The notes: generated by a model not told the origin, from the sequence alone. A DNA stretch of 64,000 nt from Solwaraspora sp. WMMA2065 (GCF_030345075.1 NZ_CP128361.1:3038001-3102000); one strand, 5' to 3'. Numbered from the stretch's first letter, positions 23,951 through 36,500 are shown. Translations and numbers: made by a program.

Positions 23951-25576
23951 ATGCCGACCGACACGACCGACGTGGCCACCTCGGCCCGGGTCATCACCAA
24001 CCCCGTGCTGCGCGGGTTCTACCCCGACCCGTCGGTGCTGCGCGTCGGCGACGACTACTACCTGGCCACGTCGACCTTCGAGTGGTACCCGGGCGTGACC
24101 CTGCACCACTCACGCGACCTGGTGCACTGGCGCCCGCTCGACGGGATACTCACCGAACGACGACTGCTGGACCTGACCGGTGCCGGGGACTCGTGCGGGG
24201 TGTGGGCACCCGATCTGACGTACGCCCATGGCTTGTTCCACCTGGTCTACAGCGACGTCGCCAGCTTCGCCAGCGGCTACTGGGATCCGCAGAACTACCT
24301 CATCACCGCCCCGTCGATCGACGGACCGTGGTCCGACCCGGTGCCGCTGCACGCCCACGGCTTCGACGCGTCGCTGTTCCACGACGACGACGGCAGCACC
24401 TGGCTGCTGGCGATGACGGCCGACTGGCGGCCGGGCCACGACCGGTTCGGTGGCATCGAGATCCAGCGCTACGACCGCGACGCCCGGCGCCTGGTCGGCG
24501 ACCCGGTCACCATTTTCACCGGCACGCCGACCGGGCTCACCGAAGGACCGCACATCTACCGGCACGACGGGTGGTACTACCTGGTCACCGCCGAGGGCGG
24601 CACCAGCTGGGAGCACCAGGTGACCGTCGCCCGGTCCCGCGCCCTGCTCGGGCCGTACGAGGCCGACCCGGCCGGGCCGATGCTCACCTCCGCCGGCCGC
24701 CCCGAACTGACCCTGCAGAAGGCCGGGCACGGCAGCCTGGTGCGGACCCAGCGCGGCGAGTGGTACCTCGCCCACCTGGTCGGTCGCCCCTACACCCCGC
24801 TGGGGCGGTGCGTCCTCGGCCGGGAAACCGCGATCCAGCGGGTCGACTGGTCCGCCGACGGCTGGCCGCGGGTCGCCGGTCAGGTCCCGGCCGAACAGGT
24901 GCCCGCCCCCGACCTGCCGGCGCACCCCTGGCCCGCCGAGCCGTCCACCGACCACTTCGACGCCGCGACCCTCGGCCCGCGCTGGTCGACCCTGCGCCGA
25001 CCGGCCGGGCCGGACTGGACCGACCTGACCAGCCGCCCGTCACACCTGCGGATCGTCGGCGGCCAGTCCCCGGTCGGACGGCAACGCCCCAGCCTGGTCG
25101 CCCGCCGGGTGACCGCACCGAACTGCGTCTTCGAGACGCTCGTCGAGTTCCGCGCGGCCACCCCCCGCCAGCTTGCCGGGGTGACCGGCTACTACAACAC
25201 CGAGAACTGGCACTACGCCTATCTGACCCGCACCGACGACGGTCGCCAGGAGCTGCAGCTGCTCAGCTGCGACAGCGGCCGCCGACAGTCCCACCCGCAG
25301 GCCAGCGTCGACGTCACCGACGTCGCACGGCTCGGGCTGCAGGTGGTGTTCGACGGCCCGGTGCTGAGGTTCGGCTACCACCGGGGCGACCACTGGCGCG
25401 AGCTGCCGGTCGAGCTGGACGCCACCATCCTGTCCGACGAGTACGCCGCCCGGATGACCGACGGCGAGCCGGAGGCCTGGGGCTTCACCGGCGCGTTCGT
25501 CGGGCTCTGGGTGCAGGACATCGGCAACGACGGCGGGTACGCCGACTTCGACCACGCCACCTACCGGGAGCTGTGA
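23951..25576 (+). CDS. Glycoside hydrolase family 43 (beta-xylosidase/arabinosidase-like)
   Basis: A 541-residue cytoplasmic GH43 enzyme with a C-terminal jelly-roll domain. The five-bladed propeller covers residues about 15-320. The general base is Asp26 (GFYPDPSVL), the pKa-modulating Asp139 lies in GFDASLFHDDDG, and the acid Glu198 lies in LTEGPHIYR. Residues about 335-541 form the beta-sandwich found in GH43 subfamily 11 xylosidases (VTGYYNTENWHYAYLT; GFTGAFVGLWVQD). There is no signal peptide, so it acts on oligosaccharides already imported by the divergent ABC system. The ATG at 23951 has a GGAGG site. The exact sugar specificity cannot be read from the sequence. Confidence 0.93.
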   Translation: MPTDTTDVATSARVITNPVLRGFYPDPSVLRVGDDYYLATSTFEWYPGVTLHHSRDLVHWRPLDGILTERRLLDLTGAGDSCGVWAPDLTYAHGLFHLVYSDVASFASGYWDPQNYLITAPSIDGPWSDPVPLHAHGFDASLFHDDDGSTWLLAMTADWRPGHDRFGGIEIQRYDRDARRLVGDPVTIFTGTPTGLTEGPHIYRHDGWYYLVTAEGGTSWEHQVTVARSRALLGPYEADPAGPMLTSAGRPELTLQKAGHGSLVRTQRGEWYLAHLVGRPYTPLGRCVLGRETAIQRVDWSADGWPRVAGQVPAEQVPAPDLPAHPWPAEPSTDHFDAATLGPRWSTLRRPAGPDWTDLTSRPSHLRIVGGQSPVGRQRPSLVARRVTAPNCVFETLVEFRAATPRQLAGVTGYYNTENWHYAYLTRTDDGRQELQLLSCDSGRRQSHPQASVDVTDVARLGLQVVFDGPVLRFGYHRGDHWRELPVELDATILSDEYAARMTDGEPEAWGFTGAFVGLWVQDIGNDGGYADFDHATYREL

Positions 25577-25589
25577 GCGACGGGCCGGG

Positions 25590-26348
25590 TTACCGGGCAC
25601 CACCGTTGACGTACAGCGTCTGCCCGCTGACGTAGGACGCGTCCTCGCTGGCCAGGAAGGCGATCACCGAGGCGATCTCAGCCGGCTGGCCGACCCGGCG
25701 CAGCGGCGTCTGCTCCGCGACCTGCCGGCGGTGCTCGTCCGGGTCGACCCCGATCCGGGCGGCCACCGCCGCGGTCATCGACGTCGCCACATAGCCGGGT
25801 GCGACCGCGTTCACGTTGATGCCGTACGGCCCCAGCTCGATCGCCAGGGTGGCGGTGAGCCCCTGCACGCCGGCTTTGGCTGCGGCGTAGTTGACCTGGC
25901 CACGGTTGCCCAGCGCCGACCGGCTGCTCAGGTTGACGATCCTGCCGTAGCGGGCCGGCACCATGTGCCGCTGCGCCGCCCGGCAGCAGTGGAACATGCT
26001 GGACAGGTTGGTGCGCAGCACCGCGTCCCAGTCGTCGGCCGGCATTCGGAACAGCAGGTTGTCCCGGGTGATCCCGGCGTTGTTGACCAGGATGTCGAGC
26101 CGCCCGTGCGCGGCGACCGTCTGGTCGACCATCGCGTCGACGGCGACCGGGTCGGTCACGTCACAGCCGACCGCGACCGCGCTGCCGCCGGCCGCGACGA
26201 TCTCGTCGACCACCGGACCGGCCCGCTCGGCGGTCAGGTCGACCACCGCCACCGTGGCGCCCTCGGCGGCCAACCGCCGGGCGGTGGCTGCCCCGATACC
26301 CTGCGCGGCTCCGGTGACCAGGGCGACCCGGTCGGCGAATCTGTCCAT
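25590..26348 (-). CDS. Short-chain dehydrogenase/reductase, FabG-like
   Basis: A 252-residue classical SDR. The NAD(P)-binding motif is TGAAQGIGAA, the structural motif is NNAGIT, and the catalytic residues are Asn114, Ser142, Tyr154 and Lys158 (NLSSRSALGNRGQVNYAAAK). The end of the protein (SYVSGQTLYVNGGAR) is also FabG-like. The ATG at 26348 follows AAGGAG by nine bases; the frame continues upstream without a ribosome site. It is convergent with the GH43 gene (13-bp gap). It may act as a 3-oxoacyl-ACP reductase or as a sugar/alcohol dehydrogenase; the family does not decide this. Confidence 0.93.
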   Translation of the reverse strand: MDRFADRVALVTGAAQGIGAATARRLAAEGATVAVVDLTAERAGPVVDEIVAAGGSAVAVGCDVTDPVAVDAMVDQTVAAHGRLDILVNNAGITRDNLLFRMPADDWDAVLRTNLSSMFHCCRAAQRHMVPARYGRIVNLSSRSALGNRGQVNYAAAKAGVQGLTATLAIELGPYGINVNAVAPGYVATSMTAAVAARIGVDPDEHRRQVAEQTPLRRVGQPAEIASVIAFLASEDASYVSGQTLYVNGGAR

Positions 26349-26448
26349 CGAAGCGGCTCCTTCGGCGCTGGGGTGAACCGGCGGGGGTGTTCGCCGGTGC
26401 GGACCCTCGGGTCGGCGCAGACCATTGTGCCCGGTGCCGGACGGTCGT

Positions 26449-27723
26449 TCACGGAGTGGGATCGCGGGCGTCGTAGTGGGCGAACGTCGGCTGGTGGCGG
26501 GCCAGCGCCGCCAGCACCACCAGGCAGGCCAGGCCACCGGCGACCGCCGCGACCGCCTCACCGGTCAGCTGCGCGGTGACGCCGAGCACCAACTGGCCCA
26601 GCTGCGGGCCACCGGCGACCACCACGATGAACACCCCCTGCAGCCGACCGCGCAGCGCGTCCGGCGTCGCCGCCTGCAGGATCGTCATCCGGAACACCGA
26701 GCTGACCGCGTCTGCCGCGCCGGCCAGCAGCAGCACCGCCACCGCCGCCCACAGCAGCGGATGCGCACCACCGCCCGGTGCCGGCCCCGGCGCCGCCACG
26801 ACGATCAGCCCGAACACGGTGATCGCCACCGCCCAGCCGGCCACCGACACCAGCACCGCCAGGCCCTGCCGGCGCACCGCACCCAGCGGCCCGGAGAGCA
26901 GGCTCGCCGCCAGGGTGCCGCCGGCGATGCCGGCAGTGAGCAGCCCCACCGTGGTGGCCCCGCCGCCGAGCGCGGTCGCGCCGATCGCCGGGAACAGCAC
27001 CCGGGGCATGGCCAGCACCATCGCCGCCAGGTCGACCAGGAACGTCATCCGCACGTTCGGCCGGGTGCCGAGGAACCGCAGGCCTTCCCAGACCGAGGCG
27101 AGCCCGGCCCGGCGGACCTCGCCTTCCGGTGGGATCGACGGCAACGCCACCAGGGTGGCCAGGGCCACCGCCACCAACGCCACCTCGATCAGGTAGGTCC
27201 CGGGGTAGCCCCACCAGCCGACCAGCACCCCGGCCAGCAACGACCCGGCCGTGTAGGCCACACCCATGGACAGGTTGGACAGGGCGTTCGCCGCCGGCAG
27301 CAGGCCGATCGGCAGCAGCCTCGGCACGATCGCGGTACGGGCCGGATTGTTGATCGCGAACAGCCCGTTCTGCGCCGCGACCAGGCCGTACAGCAGCCCG
27401 ACGCTGCCGACGTCGAACAGCGCCTGCCCGGTGAAACCCATCCCGACCAGCAACAGGCCGGTGGAGGTGGCAACCACCACCCGCCGCCGGTCGTACGCGT
27501 CGACCAACGCACCGCCGTACAGGCCCAGCGCCACCAGCGGCACCAGCGCGAAGAACCCGACCAGGCCGACGTTGAATGTGGAACCGGTGAGGTCGTAGAC
27601 CTGCAGACCAACCGCCACCGTGGTCAGGCTGGTGCCGATGCCGGACAGCGAGGCGCCGAGCCACATCCGGCGGTACGGCGCGCTGGCCCGCAACGGGCCG
27701 AGGTCGATCAGGAGACTGGGCAC
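26449..27723 (-). CDS. MFS transporter
   Basis: A 424-residue major facilitator of the enterobactin-exporter-like (MFS_3) group. About 11-12 membrane helices are apparent. The first-loop region reads SGIGTSLTTVAVGLQVYDLT, and the helix 2-3 loop contains GGALVDAYDRRRVVV, the MFS loop signature. I set the start at the GTG at 27723 (VPSLLIDLGPLRAS); the frame extends upstream without a likely start. Such proteins usually export siderophores or drugs; no neighbouring gene indicates the cargo. Confidence 0.9.
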   Translation of the reverse strand: MPSLLIDLGPLRASAPYRRMWLGASLSGIGTSLTTVAVGLQVYDLTGSTFNVGLVGFFALVPLVALGLYGGALVDAYDRRRVVVATSTGLLLVGMGFTGQALFDVGSVGLLYGLVAAQNGLFAINNPARTAIVPRLLPIGLLPAANALSNLSMGVAYTAGSLLAGVLVGWWGYPGTYLIEVALVAVALATLVALPSIPPEGEVRRAGLASVWEGLRFLGTRPNVRMTFLVDLAAMVLAMPRVLFPAIGATALGGGATTVGLLTAGIAGGTLAASLLSGPLGAVRRQGLAVLVSVAGWAVAITVFGLIVVAAPGPAPGGGAHPLLWAAVAVLLLAGAADAVSSVFRMTILQAATPDALRGRLQGVFIVVVAGGPQLGQLVLGVTAQLTGEAVAAVAGGLACLVVLAALARHQPTFAHYDARDPTP

Positions 27724-27769
27724 CAGTGGATCATGCCTCGCGCCGCCGCCCGCAATGACGTGTGCCGAG

Positions 27770-28045
27770 TCACCCGCCAGCGACCGACGGGACCACCTGC
27801 ACCTGGGCACCGGCCGGGACCGGGGTGTCCAGACCGCCGCTGTGCCGGTGGTCGGCACCGTCGACGTAGACGTTCACGTACCGCCGGATCTGGCCCTGCT
27901 CGTCGCGGATCCGGCGGGCGAGTCGCGGCCAGCGGCGGGTCACCTCGTCGAGGACCGCCCGCAGCGTGCCGTCGGCGTCGACGGTGAGCCGGGCCTGCCC
28001 ACCGCTGTCCGCCCGCAGCGCGCCCGGCACCAGCAGCGTCACCAC
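27770..28045 (-). CDS. MoaD/ThiS family ubiquitin-like protein
   Basis: A small (about 91-residue) beta-grasp protein ending in GG (VQVVPSVAGG), the hallmark of sulfur carriers and small modifier proteins whose C-terminus is adenylated. The conserved stretch YVNVYVDGADHRHSGGLDTP occupies the middle. The GTG at 28045 begins one base after the stop of the BNR-repeat gene, so the two are translationally linked. No E1-like, MoaE or ThiF partner is in view. It may serve a tungsten/molybdenum cofactor or protein modification; the sequence alone does not tell. Confidence 0.85.
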   Translation of the reverse strand: MVTLLVPGALRADSGGQARLTVDADGTLRAVLDEVTRRWPRLARRIRDEQGQIRRYVNVYVDGADHRHSGGLDTPVPAGAQVQVVPSVAGG

Positions 28046-28046
28046 C

Positions 28047-29147
28047 TCACACCACCGCGGCCCGGACACAGAGCACGTCCGGCAGGCCGGTGGCGACCGG
28101 TTGCCAGGAATCGCCCTCGTCACGGCTGGCGAACACGTCCCCGCTGCGGGTGCCGAAGTAGACCCCGGCGGTCGACGCGTCGTCGGTGGTCAGCGCGTCA
28201 CGCAGCACCGCCGGATAGTACGGGTGCTGCGGCAGCCCGGCGGTCAGCGGCTGCCAGGTGGCACCGGCGTCGGCGGACCGGAACACCCGGCACCGGTCGT
28301 CGACCGGGAACCGCCGCGAGTCGGCGACCAGCGGGAACGTGTAGATCACCCCGGACCGGTGCGGGTGGGTGGCGATCGGGAAGCCGAAGTCGCTGGGCAG
28401 GCCGTCGGCGATCGACGACCAGGTGGCGCCGGCGTCGTCGGAGCGGTAGACGCCGTGGTGGTTCTGCGCGTACAGCCGGTCCGGGTCGACGGCGTCCCGG
28501 ACCACCTTGTGCACACACTGGCCGAACTCGGGCCACTCGTCGGGCAGGAAGTACGCGCGGATGCCGGTGTTGCCGGGTGCCCAGCTCGCCCCGGCGTCGG
28601 CGGACCGGTAGACGCCGCCGGTGGACATGGCGACCAGCAGCGCGGCCGGGTCGCGCGGGTCGGGCAGGACGGTGTGGATCGCCTGGCCGCCGAAGCCGGC
28701 CTCCCACTGCGGCCGGTGCGGGTGCTCCCACAACGGCCGGACCAGCTCGAAGCTGGCCCCGCCGTCGGTCGACCGGAACAACGCCGAGGGTTGGCTGCCG
28801 GCGTACACCACGTCGGGCTCGGCGGCCGACGCCGGCGTGAGCTGCCAGACCCGCTCCAGGGCGGCCCCGGTGTCGCCCGGGAAGGCGACCGGCGGCTGCT
28901 CCGGCTCGGACCAGGTGCGCCCGAGGTCGTCGCTGGTCGCGACGCTTGGCCCGTAGTGCGAACTGGCCACCGAGGCGAGCAGCCGGGGCACCGCCCGGCG
29001 TTTGTCGATCGCCACCGCGTACACCGCGGTCATCGCAAAGTGCGGGCCGCTGACCTGCCAGCCGCGCCGGTCGTCGGTGCTGGTCGCGAGGAACAGACCT
29101 TTCTCCGTGCCGATCGCGAGCAGCGCCCCGGCATTCGGTGTCCCCAT
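28047..29147 (-). CDS. BNR/Asp-box repeat protein (sialidase-like beta-propeller)
   Basis: A 366-residue beta-propeller with at least five Asp-box repeats of the form S-x-D-x-G-x-T-W: TSDDLGRTWSE, RSTDGGASFE, RSADAGASWAP, RSDDAGATWSS, RSADAGATWQP and SRDEGDSWQP. There is no signal peptide and no obvious sialidase arginine triad, so the enzyme label should not be taken for granted. A strong AGGAGGGG ribosome site precedes the ATG at 29147. It forms a two-gene operon with the MoaD-like gene. This pair recurs in actinomycetes without an assigned function, to my knowledge. Confidence 0.9.
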   Translation of the reverse strand: MGTPNAGALLAIGTEKGLFLATSTDDRRGWQVSGPHFAMTAVYAVAIDKRRAVPRLLASVASSHYGPSVATSDDLGRTWSEPEQPPVAFPGDTGAALERVWQLTPASAAEPDVVYAGSQPSALFRSTDGGASFELVRPLWEHPHRPQWEAGFGGQAIHTVLPDPRDPAALLVAMSTGGVYRSADAGASWAPGNTGIRAYFLPDEWPEFGQCVHKVVRDAVDPDRLYAQNHHGVYRSDDAGATWSSIADGLPSDFGFPIATHPHRSGVIYTFPLVADSRRFPVDDRCRVFRSADAGATWQPLTAGLPQHPYYPAVLRDALTTDDASTAGVYFGTRSGDVFASRDEGDSWQPVATGLPDVLCVRAAVV

Positions 29148-29177
29148 CGATTCCCCTCCTGGTCACCTCTGGTCACC

Positions 29178-29197
29178 GGCCGGCGACGTCGCCGGCC
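29178..29197. terminator. 20-bp perfect palindrome, possible terminator
   Basis: GGCCGGCGAC followed directly by GTCGCCGGCC, in the gap between the unknown gene at 29264-29794 (upstream on the minus strand) and the BNR gene. As RNA it would form a very stable GC hairpin. There is no T-run, as is usual in high-GC actinomycetes. Confidence 0.45.
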
Positions 29198-29263
29198 CGA
29201 ACCGGAGTATGCCGAGACGGACCGACAGTTCAGGTCAGGTCAGCGGGGGTGGCGAGCTGGGCG

Positions 29264-29794
29264 TCAGTCGGGATCGGCCGTGCGGGCGAAGCCGTACCGC
29301 TCGGCGTGGTCGGGGTCGGCCGGGTCGATCTGGCGCAGCCCTTCGTCGGCCAACCGCTTGTTGATCTCGTCAAGGTGGTCGCGGACCAGCCGGGCCTCGT
29401 CGTCGGTGGTCTTGCCGCGGTGCGGTTTGCCGGCGTGCTCCAGGGTCGCGTAGTCAACCCGCTCGGCGGCCTTGCGGCTGGCCTTGGCCGGTTTGACCCG
29501 CTCGGCGGTACGCAGCAGCTGGGCCATCGGCACGTCGGTGGCGAGCGAGTCGAACTCGCTGGCGGTCAGTACCACCCGACGCGGCTCGCCGTCGCCCTGT
29601 CCGTCGTGGATCTCCACGACGGCGACGTCGAGCGCCGCGTCGTCGATGCTCTCCACCTCGTCCGGCCGGGCCTCCAGCCGCACCGGACCGGCGACCAGGT
29701 CGGGGTGTTCGAGGACGACGATCCGCACCAGCTCGTCCGCCGAGTCCAGCACGGCACCACTGAAATCGGAGACGTACACCGTCTTCCTGCCCAT
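29264..29794 (-). CDS. Conserved hypothetical protein, function unknown
   Basis: A 176-residue acidic cytoplasmic protein. It starts MGRKTVYVSDFSGAVLD, a beta-strand pattern loosely like the N-terminus of Lsr2-type proteins, and ends in a charged region with DEARLVRDHLDEINKRLADE and DPDHAERYGF. No catalytic motif or membrane segment is visible. The ATG at 29794 has GGGAGA nine bases upstream; the frame's earlier start (29833) lacks one. It is divergent from metH, sharing the 295-bp region that holds the metH leader. Confidence 0.75.
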   Translation of the reverse strand: MGRKTVYVSDFSGAVLDSADELVRIVVLEHPDLVAGPVRLEARPDEVESIDDAALDVAVVEIHDGQGDGEPRRVVLTASEFDSLATDVPMAQLLRTAERVKPAKASRKAAERVDYATLEHAGKPHRGKTTDDEARLVRDHLDEINKRLADEGLRQIDPADPDHAERYGFARTADPD

Positions 29795-29900
29795 GTCGAA
29801 ACATCTCCCGTCGGTCCGGATCGCTGCCGGCATCCGCTGGCGGCGGAGCCGGTCACCGAAGCTACCCGACAGGTGTGCGAAGACCGCAACAGCCGGGTCA

Positions 29901-29929
29901 CTGGTGTGTCCGACCGGGCCGGCTAGAAT
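29901..29929 (+). promoter_or_regulatory. Candidate promoter of metH
   Basis: A -10 like TAGAAT (29924-29929) stands 17 bp after a -35 candidate CTGGTG (29901-29906). Transcription would begin near 29936, about 35-40 bases before the predicted riboswitch. The -35 is weak. Confidence 0.35.
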
Positions 29930-29969
29930 CAGCCGGGTGCCCGGACCGGGCCACGGGTAGGATCACCAC

Positions 29970-30068
29970 GAGGTCGAGAGGCGCTGCGACGGGCCGCGAG
30001 AAGCCCGCCACGCTCGGCCACGATCACGGCCCCTGATCGGGCGTGATCACCAGACAAGGGCGCCTCCG
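29970..30068 (+). ncRNA. S-adenosylhomocysteine (SAH) riboswitch upstream of metH
   Basis: The leader contains the conserved blocks of the SAH riboswitch in order: GAGGCGCTGCGAC (29978-29990), GCCACGCTCGG (30007-30017) and ACAAGGGCGCCTC (30054-30066). The outer stem pairs GAGGCGC (29978-29984) with GCGCCTC (30060-30066). An extra internal hairpin, CGATCACG...CGTGATCA, is inserted before the last block. SAH riboswitches are ON switches that raise expression of SAH recycling genes, and metH is one of the known target genes. The motif ends about 22 bases before the metH start, so control of ribosome access is plausible. Confidence 0.8.
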
Positions 30069-30089
30069 AGCTACCAGCGGAGGTGTCAG

Positions 30090-33788
<3,699 letters not shown>

Positions 33789-33798
33789 AACCGCGCCG

Positions 33799-33825
33799 CG
33801 CGGGCTGGGGAGGAATCAGCCCGCG
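33799..33825. terminator. Hairpin between metH and the convergent lipoprotein gene
   Basis: CGCGGGCTG (33799-33807) and CAGCCCGCG (33817-33825) form a perfect 9-bp stem with a 9-base loop, 11 bases after the metH stop and overlapping the stop of the convergent gene at 33816. It is suited to terminate both. Confidence 0.65.
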
Positions 33826-34706
33826 GCGGTGAGGTCCGAACAGTCGGTCTCGTCCGGCAGCAGCGGGCGCAGGGTCACCGTCCACCGCTTACCCGCCGAC
33901 GTCCACGGGGTGGCGGTGGTCGCGTCCGCCGCTGCGGACCGCAGCTCCTCCAGCGCCTCCCCGGTGACCGTCACGCAGCCGAGGTCGAGCGTCTCGGACA
34001 GCGATTCGCCGGGCAGTTCCGGGCCGGGCCAGGCCACCTCGGGCTGGCTGGCGTCGACCGGCTCGTCGACCGCCACCCACGGCTCGGCGACCGCGGCGAT
34101 CGCGTGCGCGACGTACGGCTCGGAGTCCTCCGGTGCCGCGCCGACACCGCCGGACAGCTCGGTGAGCGAGTCGGCGAAGTCCCGCAGCTTGTCCCGGGCG
34201 GCGACCTGCTCGTCGGTCAGCCCGGCGTCGCCGGAGGTGTCGTCGGACAACGCGTACACCTCGAGTTGTTCGACGCCGTCCTCGGTCAGCACGGTGAACC
34301 GGGTCGATGTCGCGTCGGCCACCGGCGGCCGGCCCAGGTCCTGCTCGGTGCCGACCCCGGCGGCCAGCGCCTGCTTGACCAGCTCGTCGACCTGCTCCGC
34401 GCTGATCGTCTGGACCTGCAGGTTCGGCATGGCCGGACCGGGGTAGACCAGGATGGTGGGGCCCTGGGTGATCACTCGGCCGTCGGCGTACACACTGACT
34501 ACCGGCAGCCGGGTCAGCAACGCCGCCGGCATGGTGAAACCGCCGGTGTGGTCCACCCGTAGGACCAGCGTGTCGGCCGGCAACGACGACCCGCCGGCAG
34601 TGCCGTCGGTGGACGAGTCGGTGCCCGGGTTCTGTCCGCACGCGGCGGTGAGCAGCAACAGGGAGGCAGCGGTGGCCGCCGCCCGTACGCCTCGAAGAAT
34701 CGTCAT
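33816..34706 (-). CDS. Secreted lipoprotein of unknown function (C-terminal half of a 617-codon frame)
   Basis: A 296-residue protein with a lipoprotein signal: MTILRGVRAAATAASLLLLT followed by the lipobox TAAC. The mature part has no domain that I recognise; it carries LRVDHTGGFTMP, TILVYPGPAMPNLQVQTISAE and a C-terminal region with LDLGCVTVTG. There is no convincing ribosome site before the ATG at 34706, and the frame is open through the upstream PAP2 gene without any stop. It may therefore be made from its own start, or as the distal part of a fused protein. Confidence 0.7.
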   Translation of the reverse strand: MTILRGVRAAATAASLLLLTAACGQNPGTDSSTDGTAGGSSLPADTLVLRVDHTGGFTMPAALLTRLPVVSVYADGRVITQGPTILVYPGPAMPNLQVQTISAEQVDELVKQALAAGVGTEQDLGRPPVADATSTRFTVLTEDGVEQLEVYALSDDTSGDAGLTDEQVAARDKLRDFADSLTELSGGVGAAPEDSEPYVAHAIAAVAEPWVAVDEPVDASQPEVAWPGPELPGESLSETLDLGCVTVTGEALEELRSAAADATTATPWTSAGKRWTVTLRPLLPDETDCSDLTAAG

Positions 34707-35669
34707 GTCTGCTGAGACGTCGCTCGATCCCGATCGGTTCCACCCCAACCGGTTTTGTTCCCACCCGCCGGATCCGGGCCGGCGGACGCCGGGGCCGGGG
34801 GCCGGTACGGCGTAGCCGGCCGTCCCCAGCATCAGGGCCATGGTAACCGCTGCCGTTCCGGCGATCCCCGCCGCGCTGCCCGCGTACGCCACGAACAGCC
34901 GCCGACGGCTCAGCGCCTCCAGCGGCAGCCCGGCCACCTGGTCGGTCACCGCCATCGCGGCCCCGGCCGCCGCCAGCAGTCCGACCCCGGCGAGCAGCAG
35001 CAGCGCCAGCGACATCGGGTGGTGTTCGCTCGGGCGCAGCCCGTCGTCCGGCGACCGGGCCAGCGTGAGCGCGAGCATCCCGGCCGCCGCCCACCCCCCG
35101 ACGACCAGCAGCGCCGCCACCGCGTCGCTGGGCCGGTGCCAGCCGGCGGACAGGGTGGCGACCCCGGCGGCCGCCGCGTAGCCGGCACCGGCGAGGGCGC
35201 CGATGCCGCGCAGTGCCGCCGGCAGCACCAGGACCAGCGCCACCGCGACCGAGGCGGCAACCGTGGTGTGCCCGCTGGGCAGGCTGTTGGCCGAGTTCGC
35301 GTCGACCGGGTCGACCCCGAACGACGGCCGGGCGACGGCGTACTTCACCCACTGGGTGGTCAGGTTGGAGCCGGCGACCACCCCGGTGGCGACCACCGCC
35401 AGCAGGACCCGGCCCCGGATCAGCGCGATGAACCCGATCACTCCGGTGGCCAGGGCGAGCGAGGCCACCGAGACCACACCGAGCACCGTGCTCGCCGGCC
35501 CGTACGCCTCGTCCTGGCCGATCGAGTTGCCGGTCAGCGCGATGGTGTCCAGCCACTGGCCGCGCCAGGTCCGCACGAAGACCCACCAGACCACGCCGAA
35601 GGCCGCAGTCTGGCCGGCGGCCAGCAGAAGGCACCAGACGCCCAGGAGAACCGCGCCGCGACTGCGCAT
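34707..35669 (-). CDS. PAP2-family membrane phosphatase, open into the downstream lipoprotein frame
   Basis: The first 321 codons of a 617-codon frame. It is a type 2 phosphatidic acid phosphatase with five to six membrane helices and the three PAP2 motifs: KYAVARP near residue 112, PSGHTT near 131, and GWHRPSDA near 178. It should dephosphorylate a lipid phosphate such as phosphatidate or undecaprenyl pyrophosphate at the outer face. Two further helices follow, then a Gly/Pro/Arg linker, and the reading frame passes directly into the lipoprotein signal peptide without a stop codon. The true end of this protein is thus unclear; I give the boundary at the lipoprotein ATG. Confidence 0.8.
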
Positions 35670-35759
35670 GCCGTCACGGTAGCCGCCCGGCCCGGCTCCC
35701 GCGCTCGGTCAGAACGTCCCGCGCCCGGTCACAACGTAGGAGTCCAGGATCTCAGGACG

Positions 35760-36386
35760 TCAGAACCAGCCAGCGAACCAGTTCCAGACGCTGACCACCC
35801 ATTCGGTCTGCCGCAGATAGGCGAACCCGACGGCGATCAGGTACGCCCCGGTCACCATGTGCGAGGCACGGGCACCGTGCCGGACCCGACCCAGCTGGCG
35901 TTCCAGCACCACCCGGCCGATCACCCGGCACAGCGCGAACAGACCCGCCCCGACCAGCATCGTCAGCACGAAGGTCAGCACCGGGCTGGTCAGGTTCCCC
36001 CGGGCGGAGATGGCCCAGACCCCCCAACAGACGAAGGCGAACAGGCCACCCAGCACGCTCCACTCGCCACCGCGACGCAGCTGGGCGAGCTGCTGACTCA
36101 GCGGTGGCCGGGGCGGCCGGATCCGGCCGTCCGACCAGCCCGGCCCGACCTCCGACGGCCAGCCCGTACCGGTCGGCTCGTGCGGCGCGGTGAACTCGGC
36201 GGTCGGGGGCGGCCCGCCCCGGCCGACCTGCGCCACCCCGCGCCGGAAAAGGCCGGCGACACCCGGTGCCGTCGGCTGGTCCGCGTCGGGTGCCGTCGGC
36301 TGGTCCGCGCCCGCTGCACCGGCAGCCGTACGCTGCGGCGGCACCTCCACGGTCCGCTCGGCCCAGGGTGTATGCCGATCTGCCAT
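35760..36386 (-). CDS. Hypothetical membrane protein
   Basis: A 208-residue protein. The first 105 residues are Pro/Ala/Gly-rich and probably disordered and cytoplasmic. Then come hydrophobic segments near 112-128 (WSVLGGLFAFVCWGVWAI), 135-155 (VLTFVLTMLVGAGLFALCRV) and 175-190. It ends VVSVWNWFAGWF. The ATG at 36386 has a GGAGG site; the frame's longer form (to 36605) runs into the divergent acetyltransferase gene. I recognise no family. Confidence 0.75.
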   Translation of the reverse strand: MADRHTPWAERTVEVPPQRTAAGAAGADQPTAPDADQPTAPGVAGLFRRGVAQVGRGGPPPTAEFTAPHEPTGTGWPSEVGPGWSDGRIRPPRPPLSQQLAQLRRGGEWSVLGGLFAFVCWGVWAISARGNLTSPVLTFVLTMLVGAGLFALCRVIGRVVLERQLGRVRHGARASHMVTGAYLIAVGFAYLRQTEWVVSVWNWFAGWF

Positions 36387-36500
36387 GTTTCCTCCCCACG
36401 GGTGCGGGCGGACCCCCGTACCATTTAGACGCTCACATCCGAGAGTAGCGAGCCGGCAAATGGGTCGCCGACCCCGCCACCGATCGGCTAGACAGAGCAG

